In this document: in pieces, positions 1-8,005 of the stretch
Layout: each line of letters starts with the position of its first letter
Numbering within the stretch: position 1 is the first letter of the stretch
Source of the DNA: CAZTLI01 sp964614375
GTDB taxonomy: Bacteria > Chloroflexota > Anaerolineae > Aggregatilineales > Phototrophicaceae
Direction of reading: 5' to 3'
DNA: 22,896 nucleotides
NCBI GenBank assembly: GCA_964614375.1
Contig: CAZTLI010000026.1
Span: forward strand, 1-22,896
The notes under the pieces: generated by a model
The model's input: the letters and a program-made list of their open reading frames with translations, nothing else
The model's database searches: none
What the model was told of the DNA's origin: nothing
Made by a program: the position numbers and the translations under genes

Positions 1-387
1 GTGCGGCAGGTGACGGCAGCCGGAATCACCATCATCAATGACGCCTACAGCGCGAATCCGGTAGGTGTAATCGGGTCGCTCAAAGTGCTGGGAATGCACA
101 ATCATGGCAAACGGCTGTTGATAACACCGGGCATGATCGAACTCGGCGCGATGCAAGACGAAGCAAATCGTAAGCTGGGTGAACTGGCGACTCGCTATGC
201 GACGGACATCATCCTTGTAGGCGAAAAACAGACGGAAGCGGTCAAACAGGGTGTGTTGGCAGCCGATTTCCCATCCGAACGATTGCGCGTCGTCCAAACG
301 TTGCAGGATGCCATCGACTGGTATCAGCACAATTTACAGGCCGGGGATACCGTCTTATTTTTGAATGACCTTCCCGACACCTATTAA
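1..387 (+). CDS. murF: UDP-N-acetylmuramoyl-tripeptide--D-alanyl-D-alanine ligase, C-terminal part (partial at 5' end)
   Basis: MurF joins D-Ala-D-Ala to UDP-MurNAc-tripeptide in the cytoplasm, the last cytoplasmic step in building the peptidoglycan pentapeptide precursor. Only the last ~128 residues are visible; the gene starts upstream, and the GTG at base 1 is merely the window edge. The visible part matches the C-terminal Mur-ligase domain: the motif NDAYSANP (family: DDSYNANP) at about residues 13-20, then a Gly-Met-x-Glu-Leu-Gly segment (family: LGDMxELG), an Asn-containing helix where many homologues have His, and the closing FLNDLPDTY. The frame is intact to TAA at 385-387. The CNNM/CBS gene follows within about 50 bp, and ddl, which makes the D-Ala-D-Ala substrate of MurF, is the second gene downstream. 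That context supports the call. Function is confident; only the extent of the gene is unknown. Confidence 0.88.
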   Translation: MRQVTAAGITIINDAYSANPVGVIGSLKVLGMHNHGKRLLITPGMIELGAMQDEANRKLGELATRYATDIILVGEKQTEAVKQGVLAADFPSERLRVVQTLQDAIDWYQHNLQAGDTVLFLNDLPDTY

Positions 388-439
388 CGAGGAGAAAGCA
401 AGAAGCGGCTGCGTTGGCTGTGAGCGGGGCCGTAACCAC

Positions 440-1750
440 ATGGAATTACTGATACTCATCGTACTGATTATCCTCAACGGGGTATTTGCCATGTCTGAAC
501 TGGCAGTGATTTCAGCGCGTCCGGTGCGGCTGCATGAACTGGCTGAGAATGGCAGTAGTGGCGCCAAAGCGGCCTTGCGCTTGAAAGAAGCCCCCAATCG
601 CTTTTTGTCTACTGTGCAGGTTGGCATCACGTTAATTGGCATCATGGCGGGGGCGTTTGGTGGGGCGACAGTCGCAGCCCAATTAGCGACGATACTCGCG
701 ACCCTTCCTGCGCTGGCGGCGAATAGTCAGGCGATTGCGTTTGCGATAGTCATCGGCGTAACAACCTATCTATCGCTAGTCATTGGCGAACTTGTCCCCA
801 AGCGATTGGCGCTGCAAAATCCCGAACGGATCGCTATCATTGTTGCCCGTCCGATGACTCTATTGTCTAAGGTTGCGTATCCAATTGTTTTTGTGCTCGG
901 CAAATCGACCAGTCTGGTCGTGCGTTTATTGGGTGTGAAGTCATCTCGTGAACCCGCTGTAAGCGAAGGCGAAATTTTGTCGATGATGCGTCAGGGGATT
1001 GCCAGTGGCATCTTTGAGCCGCGTGAACATGAAATGGTTGAGGCGGTGTTTCGGCTCGATGATCAACGTGCCGCGGCAATTGTCACACCGCGCACGGAAA
1101 TCCTCTGGTTGGATCTTCACGCGACGATAGATGAATTGCGGCAGATTATTAGCGATGGACAACATTCGGCCTATCCCGTTTGCCGTGAGTCGATGGATCA
1201 TGTGGTGGGGATTGTGCGCGTGAATGACCTGCTGCTGCAACTGCTGCGTGGCGATCCGCTGGATTTACATGCGATTATGCACAAGCCGTTGTTCATCCCT
1301 GAAAATGTCTCGACCGGGGAAATCCTGAAGCGTATCAAGCAGTCACCCGTCCATGTGGCGTTGATTGTGGATGAACATGGCGGCATTGAAGGGATGGTGA
1401 CATTGCACGACTTACTGGAAGAACTCGCGGGCGAATTGGATATAGATGACCCCGAAATAGTCCAACGTGAAGATGGGTCGTGGTTGGTGGATGGGACATT
1501 TACCATTTTGCGACTGGAGAGCCTCTTACCCAACTTTTCTGTACCAGAAGACGAGGAGAGCGATTATGAAACGCTTGCCGGCTTCATCATGGCTCGTTTG
1601 GGGCATGTCGCGCGGCTGACCGATTGTTTTGAGTGGGAAGGCTTAGCTTTTGAAGTGGTCGATATGGATGGTAATCGCATAGATAAGGTGCTAATCACAA
1701 CGATTGCAAACCACACAAGCCTTGTTGACCCGATACACGCGCAGGACTAA
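440..1750 (+). CDS. CNNM/CBS/CorC-type membrane protein (hemolysin C/TlyC family, UPF0053)
   Basis: A 436-residue inner-membrane protein with the family's standard order: an N-terminal CNNM (DUF21) membrane domain (about residues 1-165, starting with a hydrophobic segment ending NGVFAMSE, and holding the conserved GELVPK at 116-121), a CBS pair (about 215-335, including the DEHGG motif at 311-315), and a C-terminal CorC/HlyC domain (about 340-422). Family members are linked to Mg2+ or other divalent cation efflux; 'hemolysin' is a historical label. The reading frame opens at an ATG at 365 inside murF, but the 25 extra residues are polar and sit ahead of the first membrane helix, so ATG 440 is preferred. 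Its ribosome site is weak: the only good AGGAG (390-394) lies too far upstream. It is probably cotranscribed with murF. Family assignment is firm; the transported ion is unknown. Confidence 0.87.
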   Translation: MELLILIVLIILNGVFAMSELAVISARPVRLHELAENGSSGAKAALRLKEAPNRFLSTVQVGITLIGIMAGAFGGATVAAQLATILATLPALAANSQAIAFAIVIGVTTYLSLVIGELVPKRLALQNPERIAIIVARPMTLLSKVAYPIVFVLGKSTSLVVRLLGVKSSREPAVSEGEILSMMRQGIASGIFEPREHEMVEAVFRLDDQRAAAIVTPRTEILWLDLHATIDELRQIISDGQHSAYPVCRESMDHVVGIVRVNDLLLQLLRGDPLDLHAIMHKPLFIPENVSTGEILKRIKQSPVHVALIVDEHGGIEGMVTLHDLLEELAGELDIDDPEIVQREDGSWLVDGTFTILRLESLLPNFSVPEDEESDYETLAGFIMARLGHVARLTDCFEWEGLAFEVVDMDGNRIDKVLITTIANHTSLVDPIHAQD

Positions 1751-1778
1751 GGGCGGAAAGGCGCAGGATGCTCGTGTA

Positions 1779-1807
1779 TTGACAATCACTCGAAATCCGC
1801 GCATAGT
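1779..1807 (+). promoter_or_regulatory. Probable sigma-70-type promoter for ddl
   Basis: A perfect TTGACA at 1779-1784 is followed after 17 bp by CATAGT at 1802-1807 (4 of 6 matches to TATAAT). This is in the gap between the CNNM/CBS gene and ddl, about 40 bp ahead of the ddl ATG. It suggests ddl can be transcribed independently of murF. Confidence 0.5.
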
Positions 1808-1831
1808 AACCATGACTTTGCGAACCTGTTT

Positions 1832-1840
1832 GGGGAGAGG
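1832..1840 (+). promoter_or_regulatory. Ribosome binding site that sets the ddl start
   Basis: The purine stretch GGGGAGAGG ends 5 nt before the ATG at 1846. It overlaps the in-frame GTG at 1840, which makes 1846 the better start. Confidence 0.6.
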
Positions 1841-1845
1841 TGAAC

Positions 1846-3057
1846 ATGAGCGCAAAACGCAAAACAGTGGTTGGTGTCATCTTTGGTGGACGGAGTGTGG
1901 AGCATGATGTCTCGGTTGTTACGGGCAATCAAGTAATACGGGCATTCGATACTGAACGCTATGATGTGGTGCCGATTTATATCACGCGCGAAGGCCGCTG
2001 GTATACGGGTGAACCATTAAGCGTACTGGAAAACTTTAAGCACGAAGTGATTGGTCACGCGGGCGTTGTCGATTGTGTTTTGTCGCCGAGTGTTAATCAT
2101 CACGGCCTCATCCTCAATCCACTGGCGGGCCGTTTTCAGAAGAGCGAAGTCCAGCGACTCGACGTGGTGTTCCCGGCATTGCACGGCACGCATGGCGAAG
2201 ATGGCACGGTTCAGGGACTGCTCGAATTGGCCGATATTCCTTACGTGGGTTGTGCGACACTGGCATCCGCACTGACGAACGACAAGATTATGACCAAAGA
2301 TGTGCTCCGGCAGCACGGTATCCCGGTTGTGGATGACGTATGGTTCAACCGTGTGGAGTGGTTTTCTGACCCCGATGCGATTATCACGCAAATTACAGAA
2401 AAGCTGCCATATCCGGTATTTGTCAAACCGGCGACGCTGGGTTCGAGTATTGGTGTAGGACAAGCCAATGAAGAACGTATGCTGCGCGCGTCAATTGATG
2501 TTGCCGCCAATTTTGACCGCCGCATACTGGTTGAAGCAGCGGTGACGGGTTGTGTGGAAATCAATTGCGCGGTCATGGGTTTTGGCGATGATTTTCAAGC
2601 GTCGGTGTTAGAGCAGCCCGTTAGCTGGCAAGAATTTTTGACGTATGAAGAAAAATACCTGCGTGGTAATGAGGGGATGAAAAGTGCCGAACGGATTATC
2701 CCCGCACCTGTGGAGGATGCACTCACCGAACGTATCCACCAGATGACGATAGATGCCTTCAAAGCGGTGGATGGTCGTGGCATAGCGCGCATTGACTATC
2801 TTGTGCGGCCTGATAAAAACGACGTGTTCCTCAACGAAATCAACACAATGCCCGGTTCACTGGCTTTTTATTTATGGAAAGAAGGCGGCTTATCGGCGGG
2901 TGAAGTGGTCGATAAACTGGTCCAATTAGCGCAAGATGCACATGCCGTGAAGCGTCGTAATACCTATAATTATGAGACTGATCTTATCGCATTGACGGCA
3001 GCGCGCGGTTTAAAAGGGGTAAAAGGCGCAAAATCGCCCGCTCGCAACCAAAATTAA
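1846..3057 (+). CDS. ddl: D-alanine--D-alanine ligase
   Basis: This cytoplasmic ATP-grasp enzyme condenses two D-Ala molecules to give the dipeptide that MurF uses. It has 403 residues, slightly long for the family because of a ~25-residue basic tail (about 379-403). Visible hallmarks: GVIFGGRSVEHDVS at 10-23, HGTHGEDGTVQGLLE at 113-127, the ATP-grasp core FVKPATLGSSIGV at 192-204, the omega loop TYEEKY at 266-271, RIDY at 315-318, and the metal-binding NEINTMPGSL at 330-339. The omega loop keeps the Lys-Tyr pair of D-Ala-D-Ala ligases, rather than the different residues of VanA-type D-Ala-D-Lac enzymes, so the normal dipeptide is expected. ATG 1846 is preferred over GTG 1840 because a strong ribosome site overlaps the GTG. 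A promoter-like element lies just upstream. The call is firm. Confidence 0.95.
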   Translation: MSAKRKTVVGVIFGGRSVEHDVSVVTGNQVIRAFDTERYDVVPIYITREGRWYTGEPLSVLENFKHEVIGHAGVVDCVLSPSVNHHGLILNPLAGRFQKSEVQRLDVVFPALHGTHGEDGTVQGLLELADIPYVGCATLASALTNDKIMTKDVLRQHGIPVVDDVWFNRVEWFSDPDAIITQITEKLPYPVFVKPATLGSSIGVGQANEERMLRASIDVAANFDRRILVEAAVTGCVEINCAVMGFGDDFQASVLEQPVSWQEFLTYEEKYLRGNEGMKSAERIIPAPVEDALTERIHQMTIDAFKAVDGRGIARIDYLVRPDKNDVFLNEINTMPGSLAFYLWKEGGLSAGEVVDKLVQLAQDAHAVKRRNTYNYETDLIALTAARGLKGVKGAKSPARNQN

Positions 3058-3163
3058 ACACACAAGAATTAGCGTTTATGCCCAATTGCATTTACAATCA
3101 ATGGATAGTCTGAAATCGGTCTAATCTAGTCTTTTACCCGTCCATCTTATCGGAGTGGTAAAC

Positions 3164-5419
3164 GTGACACTGCGTTCAAAACTGCTGGCTATTGCAGCCA
3201 TATTACTTCTCATTATCGTGGCAGCGTGTAGTCCACAAGCGAACACTACCGCTTTACAGCCATCCGAAACACCCCTGGGGCCGCGCGTACCAACTCGTGT
3301 TCCCACTGCTACCGCAACCGCTACACCAACAATTACACCCACGCCGTCGGATACGCCCACGCCGTCGGACACGCCGACTGCAACCGCTACGCCACGTTCA
3401 CCCCAAGAAGCACAGGCCCTTGTTGTAGAGGGCAATAATGCGTTTGCATTAGGCAATTATAGCCTCGCTATGTCGGATTATCTGGAAGCCATCGAGATTG
3501 ACCCCACCAATGCGAACGCCTACATTGGCGCGGGACGGGTGTATCATGAACGCGGTGAGTATGACAGTGCAATCACGTATTTTGATCAAGCCATAGAATT
3601 GCTACCGGATAGTGCAGATTTCCATGTTTATCGCGGTATCACACGGGCTGCACAGGACGATAGTGAAGGGGCTATGGCGGATTATGATCGCGCCATTGAA
3701 CTTGATTCGGGTAACGAAATGGCCTTTACTCAGCGGGCGATGGTTCATGAAGCGGCTGGCAATATCGAACAGGCTATCGCCGATTATACGTCCGCGATTG
3801 ATGCCAATCCCCGTTACATTCCGGCCTATCAAGGACGCGGATTGTTATACGCGCAGCAAGAAGATTATGTCAATGCCGTTGCCGATTTACGCACCTATTT
3901 GCGGTTAGCGGGACCCGCTGCCAATCGAAATGTGGTCGATACGCTGCGCGGCGCTGAAATCTCGCGGGCTGTCCTTCTAGCAGAAACGGGCGAAGCCGAA
4001 CAAATTACATTTGGTGGCGTTGGCATCGGACGTATCAATAACGAAATGCCGATTATTGTGTATAGTTTTACGGCTGATGCTGATACGGTAGTGACGATAC
4101 AAATGACGGCTACATCTGGCACGCTTGACCCGGCGTTGGCGCTGCTGGATTCATCTGGCACGCCCATTATCACAAATGATGATGACCCGGTACGCGGTAC
4201 GTCCGATGCGGTCATACGGGATATTGTGATTCCGGCTGATGGCACATACATTATCCTTGCCACACGTTCGGACGACGTAGGCGGGGTTACGAGCGGTGAA
4301 TATCGCTTAACCCTGCGGCAGCCTGTCGAGACGACCATCGCCTATGGCGAATCGGTTGTTGGGGATATAGATAATGCTGCGCCGCAAATAGAGTATACTT
4401 TTGAAGCGCAAGAAGGTGATCGTATTACCATTCAAATGGATACGACGGCAGGTGAACTCGACCCCATGGTTTTGCTGCTTGACCCGGCGGGTGTACAAAT
4501 TGCCTTCAATGATGATGACCCGGCGAGCGACACTGGCAATGCTTTGTTGCAGAATTTTGAAATCCCTGTCGATGGCATCTACACCATTGTAGCGACGCGC
4601 TTCCGTCGTGAATCGGGCACGTCTTCTGGTAGTTTTATCTTGCGGTTGATGTTGAGTGAAGAGGTTGTCGCTCCTACACCGACACCGACATCGCCTCCAC
4701 CGCCACCCAGAAATGCTATAACCTATGGTCAAGCCGTGCGCGGCACAATCAGCAGCAGCAACCCACGCACGACGTATAATCTGGTCGCGCAGGCGGGTGA
4801 TGTCATCAATATTCGTATGACCGCGATTTCGGGCAATCTGGATACGTTGATAATCCTCGAAAGTGATACAGGCGCGGAATTGGCACAAAATGACGATGAT
4901 TCCACTCGTGCCGGGACGGATTCGTTCTTGCGCGAATTCACAATCCCCGCCGACGGCGTATACCGGATAGTAGCGACACGTTTCCGTGCAGAAAATGGCA
5001 CGACGACAGGTGACTTCGCGCTGGTTGTCGAACTGGTGCGCCAGTCCACCAGCGGGATTATCGCCACGCGAAGGGCAAACGTCGGTGGGCCGATTGGTAT
5101 CGGTGAAACCGTGAGTAATCAAATCGATGATGATACGTGGGAATATCGCTACACATTTGCCGCGCAGCCGGGTAATGTCATCAACATTCGCCTCGTTGCC
5201 ACAGGCGGCAGTTTAGAACCTGTGGTCATTTTGCTCGATAGCGGTGGGAATGAGTTGATACGCAATGGCACGTCGAGTGGTGGTGTTGGTGCGACGGCAT
5301 CTATCCTGCGTTTTCGGATAGCGGCAGCGGGTGAGCATACAATTGTGGTCACACGGGCAGGTGGTGCGACAGGCGCGTCATCGGGCAGTTTTACGCTGGC
5401 GTTATCGGCGGGGAATTAG
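3164..5419 (+). CDS. Secreted lipoprotein with TPR repeats and four PPC-like beta-sandwich domains
   Basis: An exported protein of about 750 residues, function unknown. Residues 1-22 form a lipoprotein signal (basic start, hydrophobic core, lipobox Val-Ala-Ala-Cys with Cys about 22), so it should be anchored outside the membrane. A Thr/Pro-rich linker (about 35-80) includes PTPSDT twice. About five TPR units follow (about 85-250; motifs such as A-I-E-x-x-P at unit ends). Four repeats of about 105 residues then resemble pre-peptidase C-terminal (PPC) domains: each runs from an I-x-x-G-x-x-V-x-G-x-I strand through x-L-D-P-x-x-x-L-L-D to a G-x-Y-x-I-x-x-T-R end. Repeats 1-3 carry N-D-D-D after the third strand; repeat 4 lacks it. 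A second Pro-rich linker splits repeats 2 and 3. Start GTG 3164 sits 8 nt after a GGAG; GTG 3155 overlaps that GGAG. No catalytic domain is seen, so a binding or scaffold role is likely. Confidence 0.8.
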   Translation: MTLRSKLLAIAAILLLIIVAACSPQANTTALQPSETPLGPRVPTRVPTATATATPTITPTPSDTPTPSDTPTATATPRSPQEAQALVVEGNNAFALGNYSLAMSDYLEAIEIDPTNANAYIGAGRVYHERGEYDSAITYFDQAIELLPDSADFHVYRGITRAAQDDSEGAMADYDRAIELDSGNEMAFTQRAMVHEAAGNIEQAIADYTSAIDANPRYIPAYQGRGLLYAQQEDYVNAVADLRTYLRLAGPAANRNVVDTLRGAEISRAVLLAETGEAEQITFGGVGIGRINNEMPIIVYSFTADADTVVTIQMTATSGTLDPALALLDSSGTPIITNDDDPVRGTSDAVIRDIVIPADGTYIILATRSDDVGGVTSGEYRLTLRQPVETTIAYGESVVGDIDNAAPQIEYTFEAQEGDRITIQMDTTAGELDPMVLLLDPAGVQIAFNDDDPASDTGNALLQNFEIPVDGIYTIVATRFRRESGTSSGSFILRLMLSEEVVAPTPTPTSPPPPPRNAITYGQAVRGTISSSNPRTTYNLVAQAGDVINIRMTAISGNLDTLIILESDTGAELAQNDDDSTRAGTDSFLREFTIPADGVYRIVATRFRAENGTTTGDFALVVELVRQSTSGIIATRRANVGGPIGIGETVSNQIDDDTWEYRYTFAAQPGNVINIRLVATGGSLEPVVILLDSGGNELIRNGTSSGGVGATASILRFRIAAAGEHTIVVTRAGGATGASSGSFTLALSAGN
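3338..3373 (+). repeat. Two tandem 18-bp units inside the Thr/Pro linker
   Basis: Units 3338-3355 and 3356-3373 differ at one base and each encode PTPSDT. The repeat is short and in frame, so it could change linker length without breaking the gene. Confidence 0.75.
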
Positions 5420-5442
5420 CGCGAATTAAGCGGTAAAACACC

Positions 5443-5480
5443 AATCGCCCGATCTGTTGATGTCGGGCGATTTTGATTTT
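5443..5480. terminator. Intrinsic terminator between convergent genes, probably bidirectional
   Basis: A perfect 10-bp stem (5443-5452 pairing with 5463-5472, AATCGCCCGA arm) with a 10-nt loop is followed on the + strand by TTGATTTT. On the - strand it is followed by a weaker T-containing stretch. It lies between the stop of the TPR/PPC lipoprotein and the stop of the response regulator, so it probably serves both. Confidence 0.7.
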
Positions 5481-5495
5481 GGGGATAATAGCTGA

Positions 5496-6200
5496 TTATG
5501 CAGTCGAACCCAGACCGACAAACCGATAGCCAATGCCATATTCATTATGGATATAAGTTGGATTTTTGGCGTCCGGTTCAATTTTGCGGCGCAGATGTGA
5601 GACATAAATTCGCGGATAATGATGTTCACTGGTGTATTCGCTGCCCCAGACCATTTCGAGCAGTTGTTGGAATGTCAACACCTGCCCCGAATTGGTGATG
5701 AAGGTTGCGAGGAGCTTGAATTCGGTGGGTGTGAGCCGAATTTCGTCACCATCTACCCGAACCCGTCGTGAATTGAGATTCACATTTAAGAATTCATCCT
5801 CATAAACCGTTGGCCGATTGCTCATGTCGCCCAATCCCACACGCCGCATTAACGCATTCACACGCGCATGAAATTCAATATTCCGCAGCGGTTTAAGCAT
5901 GTACTCATCCGCGCCCATATCTAACCCCCTGGCGATTTCATCCTCGCTGACAGCATGAGCAGTCATCATCAAAATGGGTATATTTGACAACTCGCGAATA
6001 CGCTGGCACAGGGTTACACCATCCATTAAGGGCAGCGCCACATCCATCACGACTAAATCCGGTTTGGATGACTGGAATTGCCGCAGCCCATCCAAACCGT
6101 TTGATGCCGTAATCGCTTTATAGCCTTTTTGTTCCAGGTCAATCTGGAGCAGACGCAGCATTTCTTCATCGTCTTCGACGATCAATACGCGGGTACTCAT
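5496..6200 (-). CDS. OmpR/PhoB-family response regulator (orphan)
   Basis: A DNA-binding transcription regulator of 234 residues, the usual length for the family. The receiver domain (about 1-115) has the acidic pair Asp10-Asp11, the phosphoacceptor Asp53 in VVMDVALPLMDG, Thr80 and Lys103 in MLKPL. The winged-helix output domain (about 135-230) shows the family signature LTPTEFKLL, a VWG turn, and a C-terminal R-x-Y-V-S-x-L-R-R-K-I recognition helix followed by the GIGYRF wing. The frame extends 13 codons upstream, but the ATG at 6200 is preferred because AAGAGGA lies 7 nt before it. No histidine kinase gene is near, so the partner and signal are unknown. It is divergent from the glycosyltransferase gene and shares a ~210-bp intergenic region with it. 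Confidence 0.92.
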   Translation of the reverse strand: MSTRVLIVEDDEEMLRLLQIDLEQKGYKAITASNGLDGLRQFQSSKPDLVVMDVALPLMDGVTLCQRIRELSNIPILMMTAHAVSEDEIARGLDMGADEYMLKPLRNIEFHARVNALMRRVGLGDMSNRPTVYEDEFLNVNLNSRRVRVDGDEIRLTPTEFKLLATFITNSGQVLTFQQLLEMVWGSEYTSEHHYPRIYVSHLRRKIEPDAKNPTYIHNEYGIGYRFVGLGSTA

Positions 6201-6207
6201 GTTGTTG

Positions 6208-6214
6208 TCCTCTT
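6208..6214 (-). promoter_or_regulatory. Ribosome binding site of the response regulator
   Basis: AAGAGGA on the - strand, 7 nt upstream of the ATG at 6200. It supports the shorter start that begins MSTRVLIVEDD. Confidence 0.6.
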
Positions 6215-6262
6215 GCCTGATTGAATTGTGATGCTTCAACCATTTTTACAAGTTTTTATATT

Positions 6263-6271
6263 GTTATAGCA
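6263..6271 (-). promoter_or_regulatory. Probable extended -10 promoter for the response regulator
   Basis: On the - strand TGC is followed directly by TATAAC (5 of 6 matches to TATAAT), about 63 bp upstream of the start codon. The -35 region is poor, as is common with extended -10 promoters. Confidence 0.45.
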
Positions 6272-6341
6272 CAGCCCAGGATTTTGCGAAACAGGGAACA
6301 CACAGCAGCCTTAAGGTGAATATCAACAAATGGACTTGGGC

Positions 6342-6370
6342 TTGGTGATGAAATCGGCCTATGCTATGCT
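6342..6370 (+). promoter_or_regulatory. Possible promoter for the glycosyltransferase gene
   Basis: TTGGTG at 6342-6347, a 17-bp spacer, then TGC-TATGCT with the hexamer at 6365-6370. The predicted transcription start is about 30-35 nt ahead of the GTG at 6410. Both hexamers are imperfect. Confidence 0.35.
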
Positions 6371-6409
6371 TAGGCGTCGTTTTATCCTGAGAAATGGAAC
6401 GAATCATCG

Positions 6410-8005
6410 GTGCCATATCAATCCGATAGCCGTCGTCGCAACAACGTACAGATTGGTGTGGGACGCTCAGTATGGGGTGGTTCACCACCGCCACCAATTC
6501 CAGAACGCACACTGGATGGCATACCGGGCTGCCTGGCATGGTTGGCGTTGTTGTTTTCTGTTGCCAGCGCGATTGCTTTTCCCAATGTCGTCCTGACGAT
6601 CGCGGCGGTGCTGGCGTTGTATTCCGCGCTTCGGTTTCTCCTAGCGGGCATTGCCAACGTAAAAGGACTGCGTCTCATCACCGAATGGGAAGCCACGGAT
6701 TGGTACAACCGTTATCTACAGGATTCAACCGATAAATCGCTGGATTGGGATGCTGTTCAGCACGTTATCATCATCCCCAACTACAAAGAACCGATCCCCA
6801 TTCTGCAATACACACTGGATAATCTTGCGCGGCAGTATGAAGCCGATAAACGATTGATTGTCGTGTTGGCGATGGAAGCGACCGAAAACGGTTGTATCGA
6901 AAAAGCAGAAGCCCTGCGCGAACAGTATCGCGGGCAATTTGCCCGGTTCTATTTCACGGTACATCCAGGGGGACTACCGGGTGAACTGCGCGGCAAGTCG
7001 GCAAATGAAGCCTGGGCATCGCGCTGGATAAAACGCAAACTCATTGAAGAAAAAGGTTATAATCTTGACTATTTAACAATTACCACGATGGATGCTGATA
7101 CCAACTGGCATCCCAATTATTTTTATGCGTTGACCTACTGGTTCGCTGTTAGCCCGGATCGTTATTATCGCTTCTGGCAGGCGCCCATTCGCTATCATGG
7201 CAATATCTGGGAGATTAACCCGTTGATGCGTCTGGTCAATGCCTATTCGACGGCGTTTGAACTGGCTTATCTGGCGGCTCCGTGGTGGCTGCCAATGCCG
7301 ATTTCGTCATATTCGCTTAGTTTTCAGCTATTGGATGCCAGCGGTCACTGGGATACCGATGTGATGGCGGAAGATTGGCACATGTTCATTAAAGCCTTCT
7401 TCGCCCAGAACAGTCAGGTCGAGATTCAACCAATTTTCTTACCCTTTCTGGCTCATGCCACAACGGGCGAGACCATCTGGGAAGCGATGAAAAATCGCTA
7501 TCAGCAGACATTGCGTCATGCGTGGGGCAGCAAAGAAGTGGGATATATCATCGCCAAAATGCTGGAACACCCCGAAATGGAATTCTGGCCTCCGTTAAAA
7601 CTGCTGCTGCGTGTGGCCCATGATATTTTGCTGGCTGGGGCCGGTTGGGTGATTTTAACCGTCGGTTCACAACTCCCCATCCTCCTCAATCCCGGCCTGC
7701 TGCCCGGCCCAATAGAGGACATCGTTCGTAACCCCGCGCTGTTATTTGAAGATGTGCCGTTTTTGATGTTGCAACTGTCGCTGGTGATTATCGTCATTTT
7801 GAGTGTGGTGTTCTGGTATCAGGACGTGACTGTACGACCTGAACGCACCCAGCCCATGACGTTGACCGAACGCTTCTTGACACTGTTAAGTTTCCCGCTG
7901 CTGCCAGTCTTGACATTGATCTTTGTGGCACTGCCGGTGTTGCAAGCCCAAACACGATTATTGGTGGGTGTTTCGCTGCAATATCGTGTCGCGCGCAAGT
8001 TATGA
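6410..8005 (+). CDS. Membrane-bound family-2 glycosyltransferase, cellulose-synthase-like
   Basis: An integral membrane protein of up to 531 residues that probably transfers sugar from a nucleotide sugar to a growing glycan or lipid. Two N-terminal hydrophobic segments (about 41-81) precede a cytoplasmic GT-A domain: PNYKEP at about 123-128, the metal-binding MDAD at 227-230, an Ala-Glu-Asp (320-322) in place of the usual Thr-Glu-Asp, and QQTLRHAWG at 365-373 in the place of the Q-x-x-R-W motif. Three or more C-terminal hydrophobic segments (about 402-421, 449-469, 486-512) follow. GTG 6410 is the first possible start after an in-frame TAG at 6371; GTG 6458 is an alternative, and the ribosome site is weak. 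The stop overlaps the convergent hydrolase by 6 bp. No partner polysaccharide genes are nearby, so substrate and product are unknown. Confidence 0.82.
   Translation: MPYQSDSRRRNNVQIGVGRSVWGGSPPPPIPERTLDGIPGCLAWLALLFSVASAIAFPNVVLTIAAVLALYSALRFLLAGIANVKGLRLITEWEATDWYNRYLQDSTDKSLDWDAVQHVIIIPNYKEPIPILQYTLDNLARQYEADKRLIVVLAMEATENGCIEKAEALREQYRGQFARFYFTVHPGGLPGELRGKSANEAWASRWIKRKLIEEKGYNLDYLTITTMDADTNWHPNYFYALTYWFAVSPDRYYRFWQAPIRYHGNIWEINPLMRLVNAYSTAFELAYLAAPWWLPMPISSYSLSFQLLDASGHWDTDVMAEDWHMFIKAFFAQNSQVEIQPIFLPFLAHATTGETIWEAMKNRYQQTLRHAWGSKEVGYIIAKMLEHPEMEFWPPLKLLLRVAHDILLAGAGWVILTVGSQLPILLNPGLLPGPIEDIVRNPALLFEDVPFLMLQLSLVIIVILSVVFWYQDVTVRPERTQPMTLTERFLTLLSFPLLPVLTLIFVALPVLQAQTRLLVGVSLQYRVARKL

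Noticed and set aside
1846..3057. VanA-like D-Ala-D-Lac ligase
   Set aside because: The omega loop keeps the Lys-Tyr pair typical of D-Ala-D-Ala ligases, and no vanH/vanX-type genes are adjacent.
4307..5122. 271-codon open frame on the - strand within the TPR/PPC lipoprotein
   Set aside because: Arg/Cys-rich low-complexity translation with no known motif; antisense shadow of the PPC repeats.
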